From Cordilura impudica (Eukaryota > Arthropoda > Insecta > Diptera > Scathophagidae), in contig OY821519.1 of assembly GCA_963682025.1 (NCBI GenBank), forward strand, positions 70,560,025-70,624,024: a stretch of DNA of 64,000 bases. The letters run 5' to 3'. Position numbers and translations under genes: made by a program. Positions 1 to 10,195 of this stretch are shown piece after piece. Position 1 is the first letter of the stretch; each line of letters begins with the position of its first letter. The notes under the pieces were generated by a model. That model worked only from the letters and a program-made list of their open reading frames with translations, did not search any database and was not told the DNA's origin.

Positions 1-52
1 AATTTGAAAAAGCTCTTGAAAAAATAAAATTTTTCAGTGTGTTTGTTGTTTT
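1..52 (+). repeat. Interior fragment of a family-A (mini-me/DINE-1-like) repeat
   Basis: The first bases resemble the internal part of the family-A copies found at about 360-430 and 58830-58890 (a run of GAA/AAA with 'cttgaaaaaataa' followed by a T-rich 'gtttgttgtt'). The next copy begins immediately at 53, so the window opens inside one copy abutted by another. Confidence 0.4.
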
Positions 53-660
53 TTATACCCTCCACTCCAGTGTGCAGAGGGTATATATAAGTTTGTCATT
101 CCGTTTGTAATAATTAGAAAAAAAATTCTGGACCCCATAAAATATATATATTTGTGATCCTTATAACAAGCGAAGTTGATATAGCGATGTCCGTCTGTCC
201 GTCTGTCCGTCTGTCCGGCTGTCCGTCTGTCCGTCTGTCCGTCTGTGGAAATCACGATGACGGCTTTAATCGGATAGCTAGGGTGCTCCTTGGTATAAAA
301 AATGATTCACCAACATCCTGAGAAGTTTGCTATTTAAAATCGTCCAAATCGGTTAATCTGGTCCCGAGAATTGAGCGAAGAATTAAAAAGTCATGAGAAA
401 ATATGATTTGAATATATGTTCTTGTGATAACGCCCTCAATAGGGCAGATAGGACGCTTGTTTTTAGTGATAATGATTCACTAACATCTTGAGAAGGTTCC
501 TGTTTTTAAATCATGACAATAGGTTTCATAGGTTCCGAGAAATCACTGAAAAGGTAAAAAAAATATGACGTTTTCCTATATTGTTTTCCTAAATTTTGCA
601 TTTTGTCATAGCTGTGCATTTTGTTTTTGTGGTCGTTGTGTTAATAATATAAAAATCCAT
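53..660 (+). mobile_element. Family A repeat, 5' part (mini-me/DINE-1-like non-autonomous element)
   Basis: Starts TTATACCCTCCACTCC and continues with a TATATA-rich stretch at about 140-155, a core (gatccttataaca...gatatagcgatgtcc) and then (GTCY)n. This order of a TA run, a conserved core and a GTCY microsatellite is the published layout of dipteran mini-me elements, which belong with the DINE-1/Helentron-type non-autonomous elements. The copy at 58592-59150 is collinear over its full length. No coding capacity: the open frame across the microsatellite is only the repeat read in one frame. Confidence 0.75.
188..246 (+). repeat. (GTCY)n microsatellite inside family A
   Basis: About 14 tetranucleotides alternating gtcc and gtct, directly 3' of the family-A core. 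Equivalent but shorter tracts sit at the same place in the copies at 20473, 36538 and in all family-B copies. Confidence 0.85.
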
Positions 661-1020
661 CAATATCAATATTTTTTGGTGTAATATTTAAGTTAATTAA
701 TTAATAAAAGAAACTATATAAAATCAATATCAATATTCTGCGATTTTTATAACACCACAAAATGTTACAAATTGATACATACTACTGTTGCCAATATCAA
801 AATAATATTCATATATTCTGTAAATGTATATCCATAATAAGCGCATATTAAAATAAATCGGTATTTTATTTTATTTTTACAAAATTCTGAAATTTTTAGA
901 GTTGAAAAAATAATATGGTTTTAAGAGTTGTATTTTTAGTACATGTATAAACCCTGCATACTTGCTTTCAAAAGTAGTAGATAGGTAAGCCATAAAATAT
1001 TTATTTACCCTGTAAAAAAA
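661..1020 (+). repeat. Family A downstream extension, AT-rich
   Basis: AT-rich sequence. Positions about 780-890 (tatatgtatatccataataa, then aaataaatcggtat) match 59520-59635, which lies the same distance downstream of the other long family-A copy. The repeated unit therefore seems to run past 660 to about 1 kb. Confidence 0.45.
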
Positions 1021-1105
1021 ATTGTTTAGAAAAATACTATTTTTTGTCAGATGTTAATTACAATAAATTTTTAAACTTTGTTATTTAATGTCGGGACGGA
1101 GGCAA

Positions 1106-1372
1106 ACGCCATTCCCAAAATTTTGTTTCAACAGTTATCCACATTAAGAATAACCGCGGAGCTCAGCTCAATCAATGTGCAATGATCGAGCCTTGCCCTG
1201 GGAAACATGCGTTTATGCTTCTCTTAACACAAACACCATTCCCAACTACCAAAAATTTTTGACACGAGCTATTCACATTATGAATAGTCGCGGAGCTCAA
1301 CTCAATCATAGTGCAATGATGAAGCTTCGCCCTGGGAAACATATATTCATGCTTTTCTTAGCACAAACCGAA
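1106..1372 (+). repeat. Tandem duplication, 134-bp period, two copies
   Basis: Two successive units share 'cgccattccca', a T/A-rich spacer, 'ttcacatta..gaata', 'cgcggagctca', 'gtgcaatgat', 'gccctgggaaacat' and 'cttagcacaaac' in the same order; 'gccctgggaaacat' recurs at 1195 and 1329. It is richer in G and C than its surroundings. No recognised protein in any frame. Confidence 0.7.
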
Positions 1373-1795
1373 CTTCTTATGGCACATTAAAAATAAACTA
1401 ATTGAGAAGTGCAATTCATCATTACGCTGTATTATAATACTATTTTCTTATTTTACTAGTAGCTAGTAAACAAAGTGATCGTATCATTGTGAACGAAATA
1501 GAATTGAAATTGTATGCAGATTTATTTTACTTAAAAAACCTGTTTCTACAGATAGTGAATAAAATCCCAGTAAACATTTTATGCAATAAATGATCATGTA
1601 GAGTCTTTTTGACTCATATGTGCTATTAAAACAGTTATAAATGCGCCCTTTTGCTGATCACAAAATATTCTTTTGTTGGGATTAAATATTACCTTACCCG
1701 CGAATCTTCTTGAGAGTGCTTTTTATCCGCTTTTCTAATCAGTTTCGACTCATTTTTGAGTCTTATTTAATGTAATTTTTCTATAAATCACTTTC
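1373..1795. other. AT-rich sequence, nothing recognised
   Basis: No open frame with recognisable similarity, no terminal inverted repeats and no tandem array were seen here. Confidence 0.5.
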
Positions 1796-1945
1796 TAAGA
1801 GAAAGCAAAAATCATTATCTAGTCTTTTTCTAATAGCGCATGTGATTAAGCAGTTTTTAATCATCAAAAGTGCTCGAAGAAGACACAGTAAGTTAATTTT
1901 TGTTAAAACAATCTTCGAAATGATGACTGGGATATCGTATATTTT
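1796..1945 (+). repeat. Interspersed repeat, copy 1 (second copy at 33176-33310)
   Basis: Shares with 33176-33310 the ordered blocks 'gagtctttttctaat', 'cgcatg.ggttaa', 'cagtttttaatcatc', 'gctcgaa.aagac', 'gatttttgttaaaacaat' and 'atg.tgactggga'. Element type unknown; no coding potential. Confidence 0.6.
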
Positions 1946-2405
1946 TGTTAACACACAAACATATGCATAGCAGCACGAGTAAACCGAACTCAAATTGGCT
2001 TCTTATATGTATACAGCCGAACAAAAATGAAAATACTCACCAAAGAGTAAAGTAAGCAACAATTTCATTCAGTCTTATGGAAGCTTTTGAACAAAGCAAG
2101 TCTATGTCGCGTTGTCTTGTGAATTTTTACATTTTTTTTAATAGGTACTAGTGATGCCAGGAGATTTTTTCAGAAATCTCTACGCTTATGAAAAAAATTC
2201 CCTTTTTTCCCTACACTACTTTTTTTAAAATTTATTTTTAATTTGTACATTTTCAATTTCAATTATGTAAATATAAAAAATAAGATAAAAATATCATGAG
2301 AATTACATAAGAATAATATAAAAAACATACAGATATTATAAAAAAAATATTTTTGCAATTCTGTTTAATTCATCTTTTTGATATGGTTAGATGTGCATTT
2401 AAAAT
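1946..2405. other. AT-rich sequence, nothing recognised
   Basis: Low-complexity AT sequence with short poly-T and poly-A runs. No feature seen. Confidence 0.5.
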
Positions 2406-2409
2406 TTAC

Positions 2410-2920
2410 ACAATTAAAGGTGTGTTTACACTATGTGTATTTTCCATATGTAAATTCAGTTTTACGATCCATACGTAATTCGGCGTGTGTGTCAAAATTG
2501 GCGTTTTATATACAATTCATCATTTTGCGATCAAACGTACATATGTATTTCCGTATGACATAACCTCTAAATGTAAACAACAGCTGATTTAATTTGTGAA
2601 TTTACAAAAAGTTATTGTTAAAAATAAAGTAATATATTTTTTATATTTTTTAATTGTTAATTAATATTAAACAATTTATTTTTCTTTCAATATTTATCTT
2701 TATAATTTACTCTGTTTTTCTTTCGCCACAAGCAGTATTGTATTTTAATATGGTTGTCATGCCAAAATAGAACCTGCTCTAATTGAAAAATTTACATATG
2801 TTTTGCCAAATGTGTTGTACATAAACAGTTTTTGAAAGGGTTCACACTATGTGTACAAATTGCACGTGCTAAAACAATAAGAAAAACACAAGCAAAACAC
2901 ATAGTGTGAACGCAGCTTAA
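2410..2920. mobile_element. Candidate MITE with ACACTATGTG inverted ends
   Basis: 'gtgtttacactatgtgtatttt' near 2418 (18 of these bases shared) is matched in inverted orientation by 'acacatagtgtgaacgcagc' ending near 2918. A third, direct copy ('gttcacactatgtgtac') lies at about 2840. The roughly 500-bp interior has no coding capacity. Target duplication is ambiguous because both flanks are TTAA-rich. Could also be a fragment of a larger element. Confidence 0.4.
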
Positions 2921-2970
2921 TTAAAATGGCTTGCAAATGAGATGTTACAACTCAAACAGAATATTTGTTC

Positions 2971-2978
2971 TTGGTTTT
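2971..2978. repeat. hAT target-site duplication, left copy (TTGGTTTT)
   Basis: Identical to 4192-4199, immediately outside the two element ends. Confidence 0.8.
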
Positions 2979-4191
2979 CAGTGTTGCCGTTTTAGCTTTT
3001 TAGTTGCTAGATTTAGCAACTTTTTTTTGTCGTTTAGCATCCAAAATTTATCAAAAGATGCTAGATGCTAACTTAGAATCTTTTATTAATAAAAAGTTGC
3101 TTTTAACATCTTTTTTTTTATATTTTTTTTTCATAATTTTTGAATATATAATTTTAATGGTATTGATATGTTTTTATTTCTCAAAGTGTAGTACAGTAAT
3201 TTTGTGTACTACTCCTTTTACCACTCTGCTCGTTTCTTTCAACAAATATAACAAAACATTTTGAAATAGAAGAATGTAAACACCAACAACAGTTTTTAAT
3301 GAATTTGAAAGTCGATTGCCAAAAAATATTATTGTATTAAAAAAATGCCAAAATTTTCAATACAAAACACATTAAAACGGGTAAAAGAACAGATAACCAA
3401 TATATTAGAAGAGTTTAAATTTATATCATCTGAAACAGAAAAAATTCAAATCCAATGGAGTTATATCACAGAACAAAACTGGGATACAACACTGAATGCA
3501 ACCTCTTTATGGATTGAAAAATTCTATTGGCGAAAATCCATTTTAGGAGTTATCAATATTTGTATTGTCTATATTAGTTTTGTCTTTCTCAAAAGCCGAA
3601 GTTGAACGTTTGTTTAGTTTAATAGCTTTAGTTAAAAGCAAATTTCGAACAGAATAAAATCCGAGTTGTTATGTTCTGTAATACGTATAAAAGGATTGAA
3701 ATTGAACAATCGGTGCTGTCACACTTACAATATACCGAGCGATGTCGTTGATAAGAGTCGATCGTCAGAAATATATCAGAGCCAAGAAGAACTTGAACAT
3801 GAAGACATCACAGAAATGTTAGATTCCATAAACCAATTATTCTAATATAATCGTATCTTTTGATAATGTAATTTCTGTTATATTTTAAATAAAAAAAAAA
3901 TCCCTCTAAAATTAAAATTATTTAATTTAAGTTTAAAATAAACTCAATTTGATGTTAATAAAAATTTCAGATGAAATTCAAAATAATTTTAATTAAAATT
4001 TAAAAAATATAAATCGAAACATATGTTTTATATTAATTTTTCGATTTAAAAACCAAAGAATTTATTAATAAGTATATAATTTTTCAGTATAAAGGTAATG
4101 AAATTTGAAAAAAAAAATTTAGCATCCAGTACGTTTAAGCATCTTTTTTTGCAATTTAGCATCTTTACAATTTCAAATTATGGCAATACTG
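2979..4191 (+). mobile_element. hAT-superfamily DNA transposon, degraded, complete ends
   Basis: The ends are CAGTGTTGCCGTTTTAGC (left) and ...ATGGCAATACTG (right), giving terminal inverted repeats CAGTRTTGCC typical of hAT. Subterminal 'tttagcatc' words repeat near both ends. The element is flanked by identical 8-bp direct repeats, TTGGTTTT, at 2971-2978 and 4192-4199, the duplication length expected of hAT. The 1213-bp interior holds a broken transposase. Family TIR sequence, target length and coding remnant agree. Confidence 0.85.
3345..3845 (+). pseudogene. hAT transposase remnant, C-terminal dimerisation region
   Basis: An 86-codon frame starts with an ATG at 3345 and reads KVKEQITNILEEF-like sequence. 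Near 3565-3650 a second frame carries SNAEVERLFSLIALVKSKFR, which matches the hAT C-terminal dimerisation block (family pattern SNA.ERVFS....K.R). The two parts are joined by a frameshift around 3560-3600. A third frame ends at the stop at 3843 with a short acidic tail (EELEHEDITEM). The N-terminal zinc finger and the catalytic DDE region are missing, so this is an internally deleted, non-functional copy. Neighbours are only the element's own ends. Confident for hAT from the dimerisation motif plus ends; the subfamily is not assigned. Confidence 0.65.
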
Positions 4192-4199
4192 TTGGTTTT
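4192..4199. repeat. hAT target-site duplication, right copy (TTGGTTTT)
   Basis: Identical to 2971-2978. Confidence 0.8.
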
Positions 4200-4904
4200 A
4201 AAAGATTTTTTATAACAGTGGTTATAAGCATGGCATGTACATATACTTAGATCTGATTTATCGCATTTTAATATATTTTCAAAAGCCTTGCATTTGCATT
4301 TATAGTCGTCACCTTTGACCTGCTCCAGCCATCCAACTAACTGAAGCAAAATCTTTATGTTCTGTATTTCTTTAATGTGTTTTCAGCATCATCGAAAAAC
4401 GAATCGGACATTTTTCTAAAATTAATTATGTTTCTAAAATTAATTATGTTCAAATTTATAATATTTTAATGTTATGCACAAAACAGTGTTTTATACTTGT
4501 CATTGTTATTAAAGAATCCACATATTTACTTCCTTCATATTATAGAGTTATTACCAGACTTAAAAAGACTTTAAAGTTTAAAATTGAAAAAAATTATGCG
4601 ATATTTAACAAATACATTCAAAATAGTTTTGACTGAAATTTTTGGCAGTTTTAGTTTTGCCTTGTATCAGTAAAATGTTCAGATATTAACTAAAAAAAAA
4701 CAGTTTGTTAAATATTTTCATCTTAATTATCTTAATTAATTTAAAGACACAAAGATAGATTTAATACAATAAAAAGAAGTAAGAGTTGAAAGTTGATCTA
4801 TGCGGACTCACAAATGTGCCCTATACTAATAGGTCTGGAAAATTGAAAAGGATTGTAAAAAATAAAATGCACCTTTATATTAAAAAATTTAAATTAAAAA
4901 GAAA
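4200..4904. other. AT-rich sequence, nothing recognised
   Basis: Contains one short tandem doubling at about 4413-4449 ('tttctaaaattaattatg' twice). Otherwise featureless. Confidence 0.5.
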
Positions 4905-5195
4905 ATTACAAAATAAACCATTTACCTGGTTAAACTTAATATTGTTTGTAATTATCTGGATCAGGTTAGTATTTAAAATGGGATAAATCGGGAGTCATTG
5001 TGCCAATTTATGACCTAAAATATGTAGACACCTCTATAAAATGCTGAAAATTCAGAGCATTTGTTGTAATAATTCAGTAATAGGTTTATCAAAGTGTTTA
5101 CATATTCAAATTTTTCCAGATATTAATGTAAACGTAAAACCCAGGTGGAGGGTATCAAAGATTCGGCATAGCCGAATTTAACACTCTTACTTGTT
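4905..5195 (+). mobile_element. Family A repeat, 3' part
   Basis: Collinear with 20505-20640 ('aaataaac.atttacctgg', 'aaaatggg.taaat.ggg', 'cctaaaat.tg.aga.acct'). It ends with the family-A terminus: GGTATCAAAGATTCGGCATA, then GCCGAATTTAACACTCTTAC and TTGTT. ATTCGGC/GCCGAAT form a 7-bp hairpin 18 bases before the end. The 5' half is absent. Confidence 0.7.
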
Positions 5196-5395
5196 CTTAA
5201 GATATGTTGTATATGTTCTTCGTATTGTTGAAGTCATTACAGTTGTGTGTATATTAATACTGCACGTGTCACATTGGCCTAAGCAAGTTTTTCCACATAT
5301 ATTTTTATTTTATATATATAGATAGATAATACTTTTTTAATAAGAAGTACTTTTTTAAGTTGACTTTTTTATAAATATCATTAAAATTAAATATT

Positions 5396-5414
5396 AAAAA
5401 TTAATAAAAATAAA

Positions 5415-5446
<32 letters not shown>

Positions 5447-5617
5447 GAAAAATGAAGAATGGAAAATGGAAAATGAAAAATGGAAAATGAAAAATGAAAA
5501 TTGAAAAATTAAAAATGAAAAATGGAAAATGGAAAATGAAAAATGAAAAATGAAAAATGAAAAATGAAATATGGAAAATGAGAAATGGAACATGAAAAAT
5601 TAAAAATGGAAAATGAA

Positions 5618-5649
<32 letters not shown>

Positions 5650-5707
5650 GGAAAATGAAAAAGGAAAAATGGAAAATGGAAAATGAAAAAGGAAAATGGA
5701 AAATGGA

Positions 5708-5739
<32 letters not shown>

Positions 5740-6757
5740 GAAAAATGAAAATTGAAAATTAAAAATGAAAATTGAAAATTTAAAAGTGAATAATGGAAAA
5801 TGAAAAATGAAAAATTGAAAATCGAAAATGGAAAATGGAAAATGCGAAATCAGAAATGGAAAATGAAAAATGAGAATGAAAAATGGAAAATAAAAGTGGA
5901 AAATGGAAAATGAAAAATGAAAAATGGAAATGAAAAATTAAAAATGGAAAATGAGAAAGGGAAAATGGAACATGAAAAATGAAAATTGAAAAGTGGAAAA
6001 TGGAAAATGAAAAATGAAAAATGCAAAATGGAAAATGAAAAATTAAAAATTAAAAATGACAAATGGAAAATGAAAAATGAAAAAATGGAATATGGAAAAT
6101 GAGAAATGAAAAATGAAAAATAAAAAAAAAATGGAAAATTAAAATTGAAAAATGGAAAATGGAAAACGGAAAACGAAAAATTAAATATGGAAAATGAAAA
6201 ATGAAAAATGCAAAATCAAAATTGAAAAATTAAAAACGGAAATTGAAAAAGTAAAAATGTAATATGGAAAATGAAAAATGGAAAATGGAAAGTGAAAAAT
6301 GGAAAATGAAAAATTAAAAATGAAAAACGGAAAATGAAAATATAAAAATTAAAAATTTAAAAATCAAAAATGGCAAATGGAAAATGAAAAATTAAAAATT
6401 GAAAATGAAATATGAAAAATGGAAAGTGGAATATGGAAAATGAAAAATGGAAAATGAAATATGAAAATATAAAAATTAAAAATGGAAAATGAAAAACGGA
6501 AAATGAAAAATTAAAAATGGAAAATGGAAAATGAAAAATGAAAATTGAAAAATGAAAAATGGAAAACGAAAATGGAAAATGGAAAATGAAAAATGAAAAG
6601 TGGAAAATGGAAAATGAAAAATGGGAAATTAAAAATGAAAAACTAAAAATGAAAAATGGGAAATTAAAAATGAAAAACTAAAAATGAAAAACGAAAGATG
6701 AAAATTTAAAAGTGAAAAATGGAAAATGATAAAAAAAAAATGAAAATTGAAAATGAA
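5396..6757. repeat. Heptanucleotide satellite, (ATGGAAA/ATGAAAA)n, ~1.36 kb
   Basis: Almost two hundred copies of a 7-bp unit alternating atggaaa and atgaaaa, with drift to attgaaa, attaaaa and acggaaa. It is enclosed between two family-A 3' termini (5150-5195 and 6757-6810). Because 7 is not a multiple of 3 and the unit lacks stops in some frames, it gives spurious open frames of His-Phe-Ser-Phe type on the minus strand; these are not genes. Confidence 0.9.
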
Positions 6758-6810
6758 AAAGGTGGAGGCTATCAAAGATTCGGTCCAGCCGAATTTAACA
6801 CTCTTGTTTT
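6757..6810 (+). mobile_element. Family A 3' terminus
   Basis: 'ggtggaggctatcaaagatt' followed by 'cggtccagccgaatttaaca' and 'ctcttgtttt'. It directly follows the heptamer satellite, so the satellite occupies the place of the element's interior. Confidence 0.7.
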
Positions 6811-6825
6811 GTTTTTAAACTCTTT

Positions 6826-7385
6826 CTTTTAACTCGTACTCTCTGTCTGTCTGTCGTGGGGCAACCCCATTCCCCCTTATCTAATTGATCTGAAACTTGG
6901 CCCATAGTTTTGTTGTGACTACAGATAAATTTTGGTGTAGCCACGCACAGTCACACACAGTCACGGAGTGATCTAAATGTCATTTCCCCTCACCCGATCG
7001 ATTTGAAACTTGGTCCATACTCTTGCTGTAAAGAAAGATTAACTTCGACATAGCACAGTCACGAAGTGATTTAAAACCCATTTCCCCTTATCCGATCGAA
7101 ATGAAACTTGGTCGATAGACTTGCTGCGAAAAAAGATTAACTTTGACATAGTCACGCACAGTCACGAACAGTCACGGAGTGACTTAAAACCCATTTTCCC
7201 TTATCCGATCGATCTGAAACTTGGTCTTGCTGTGGAAAAAGATTAATTTTCACATAGTCACGCAGAGTCACGGAGTGATTTAAATCCCATTTCCCCTCAT
7301 CCGATCGATCTGAATCTTTGTAATTAGATTTGCTGTGACCAAAGATAAATTTTAAAATAGTCACGCAAAGTCATGGAGAGATTCA
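6826..7385. repeat. Tandem repeat, five units of ~97-113 bp
   Basis: 'tgaaacttgg' (last copy tgaatctttg) occurs at 6891, 7004, 7102, 7214 and 7311, spacing 113, 98, 112, 97. Each unit carries 'catttcccctyatccgatcg', 'cttgctgt', 'aaagatta', 'catagtcacgca' and 'cacggagtgat'. The leading part (ttaactcgta...gtctgtcgtggg...gatctgaaactt) resembles the inverted end at 59265-59338. No protein recognised. Confidence 0.8.
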
Positions 7386-7448
7386 AAACTTATATGCATA
7401 AGGAAAGAAAGAGTTTTAATAAAAACTTTGTTTTTATGGGTTAGATTA

Positions 7449-8220
7449 TTATACCCTATACCACTATGTGGTTTGGGTATAATGACTTTGTGCTGCTGTT
7501 TGTAACAACCAAAAATATTTGACCTAGACCCATCTTTAATTATACCGATCGAATCAGAATCACTTTTTGAGTTGATTTAACAATGTCCGTCCGTCCGTCC
7601 GTCTGTCCATGTAAACCTTGTAATCAAACTGCAGGTCGCAAATATGAATATATTTTGATAAAATTTGGCATATAAGCTTTTATCAGCCATGGGATGAACG
7701 CTATTGAAATTGGTGAGAATCGGTCCATGTTAAGACCTAGCCCCCATACAAATTACACCTATGAAGTCGACATAAATTGCCATAAGATCCAAATTGTCAT
7801 ATAGATCTTACTCAAATTGGGTTTGTATGCGTTCATTACATCCATTAATGAGTAGTCCATAAATGATCCCTTTGGCCCCATATAGACTGCTTCCCGATCT
7901 TCACTTAAATATATTAAAAACAAAAATATTGCATTGATTCTTCTCAAGTTTTGTTTGTATATATTTTTGCAAAATACAAGAGACTTTACCAAACATGATC
8001 AGGATTGGTCCATTTTTGGACCTAGTCCCCATATAGATATAGCATCCGATATGAACTTTTTCATATCTGCAGCCAAAAAAATTAATAAAAATCCCACTCA
8101 AGTTTGGTTTTTGCTTATTTTCTATGTCCAGTTAGTTGGGCCTAAGAGATAGGGTTTCTAAACGCATGGTATAGGGTATCGTATAGTCGGTCTAGACCGA
8201 CTATAATTTTCTTACTTGTT
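7449..8220 (+). mobile_element. Family B repeat, full length (DINE-1/Helentron-like, non-autonomous)
   Basis: Begins TTATACCCTATACCACTATG, has a GTCC/GTCT tract near 7585-7606, and ends with the palindrome whose half is TATAGTCGGTCT, followed by AATTTTCTTACTTGTT. It is 772 bp. Collinear copies lie at 33559-34337 (minus), 42651-43396 (minus), 43617-44294, 57136-57917 and, interrupted, 15077-16957 (minus). Short open frames in it recur in the other copies only because the DNA is repeated; none resembles a known protein. Confidence 0.85.
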
Positions 8221-8364
8221 TTATATTTGTAAATTTTTTATTTGAACATTAAAAAAATTTTTTTTAACTGGTAATTCCCAAATTAATTTGTATATTCTCT
8301 ATTGTGATTTAATATTTTAATAATTAGAATTGATTGCTGTTTATAATAACTTTATAGTGACATC

Positions 8365-10195
8365 TTTGAAAAGCTTCTTAAAAAGTGACTTTTCTTAAAA
8401 AGTAAATTTTTTAATAAATTGTCGTTTCTTTAAAAAGTACCATATCTTAAGAAGTATCATTCTTAAAAAGCGAATTTTCTAAAAGGTACTTTTCTTAAAA
8501 AAATACATTTTCTTAAGGAAGTATCTTTTCTTAAAAAGTACATCTTCTTAAAAAAGTGAATTTTCTTAAAAAAGTGAATTTTTTTAATAAAGTACATATT
8601 CTCAAAAAAGTACCTCTTCTTTAAAAAGTACCATATCTTAAAAGGACCTCTTCTTAAAAAGCGAATTTTCTAAAAGGTACTTTTCTTAAAAAATACATTT
8701 TCTTAAGGAAGTATCTTTTCTTAAAAAGTACCTCTTCTTAAAAAAGTGAATTTTCTTAAAAAAGTAAATTTTTTTAATAAAGTACATATTCTCAAAAAAG
8801 TACCTCTTCTTTAAAAAGTACCATATCTTAAAAAGGACCTCTTCTTGAAAAGCGACTTTTCTTAAAAAAGCGACTTAAAAAAAAGTAAATGCTCTTAAAA
8901 TGGTACTTTTGCTTAAAAATTAAATTTTCTTAAAAAAGTATCTTAAAAGGGACCTTTATTTAAAAAAAAAGACTTTTCTTAAAAAAGTAAATGCGTTTAA
9001 AACGGTACTTTTGCTTAAAAAAGTACATTTTCTTAAAAAAGTTAATTTCTTAACAAGTATACATATTTTCTTAAAAAAAATAACCTTTATTGTTAAAGCA
9101 GTTTTTCCTAAAAAAGTACCTTTTATTATGAAAGTACTTTTTCTAAAATTTTCTTAAAAAAGTACCTTTGCTTAAAAAGTACCTTTTCTTAAAAAAATAT
9201 CATTTCTTAGAATAGGACCTTTTCTTAAAATAGTATATTTTATTTTTAAAGTACCTTTTCTTAAAAAAGAAAATTTTTGCGAAAACTAGATTTTCTTAAG
9301 TATATTTTCTTTAAAAAGTACTTCTTAAAAAGTACCTCTTCTTAAAAATTTAACTCTTTTTATGAAATTATTTTCTTTACCTCTTACTTATTTGTAAAAA
9401 AATAAAAAAGTTCATTTTCAAAAAAGAGTAATTTTTCTTAAAAAAGTACCTTTTCCTAAAAGTAGCTTTTCTTAAAAAAGTAAATTTTCTGCGAAAAGTA
9501 CATTTTCTTAAGAAGTATCTTTTCTTAAAAAAATACCTACATACTCTTAAAAAACTAACTTTTTTATGAAAACATTTTCTTTACAAAACACCTTTTATTA
9601 TGAAAGTAAATATTCTTAACAAAGTACTTCTTCGTAAAAAATACATGTTCATAAAAAAGTAAATTTTCTTAAAAAAGTACATTTTCTTTAATTACATTTC
9701 TTAAAAAGGTACATTTTCTTTAAAAAAGTAACTTTGCTTAAAAAAGTACCTTTTCCTAAGAAGCATTTTTCTTAAAAGAAGTACCTTTTCCTGCAGTGGG
9801 GTTTTTCTTAAAAAAGTACCATTTCATAAAAAATTACCTTTTCTTTAAATTTTCTTAAAAAGGTACCTTTTATTACAAAAGTATATATTCTTAAAAATCA
9901 CATTTTCTTAAAAAGTACTTTTTCGTAAAAAAAAGTACCTTTTCGTAAAAAAAGTAGGTTTGCTTGAAAAATTACTATTCTTAAAAATTTCCTTTTCTTA
10001 AAATATATTTTCTTAAAACAGTACATATCCTTAAAACAGCACATTTTCTTCAAAAAGTACATTTTCCTAAAAAAAGTACCTTTTCTTAAAAAATAAAATT
10101 TTCTTCAAAAAGTACCTTTTCTTAAAAAATTATATTTTCTTCAAAAAGCACCTTTTCTTAAAAAGGATCTATTCTTAAAAAGAGTGATTTCACAA
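8365..10195. repeat. Degenerate minisatellite, ~18-bp unit TTTTCTTAAAAAAGTACC
   Basis: About 1.8 kb of imperfect units built on 'ttttcttaaaaaagtacc' with variable A-run length. Within it a longer block is duplicated: 'gcgaattttctaaaaggtac' at 8470 recurs at 8662 with near-identical surroundings, a 192-bp higher-order period. No coding potential. Confidence 0.9.

Noticed and set aside
34..255. 73-codon minus-strand frame rich in TDRRTDGQ
   Set aside because: It is the (GTCY)n microsatellite of family A read in one frame.
5387..6062. Minus-strand frames of ~70 codons with HFSFFIF repeats
   Set aside because: Produced by the 7-bp satellite; no gene-like composition.
8365..10195. Possible CRISPR-like array from regular short repeats
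   Set aside because: Units are contiguous with no unique spacers, highly degenerate, and the context is a eukaryotic genome.
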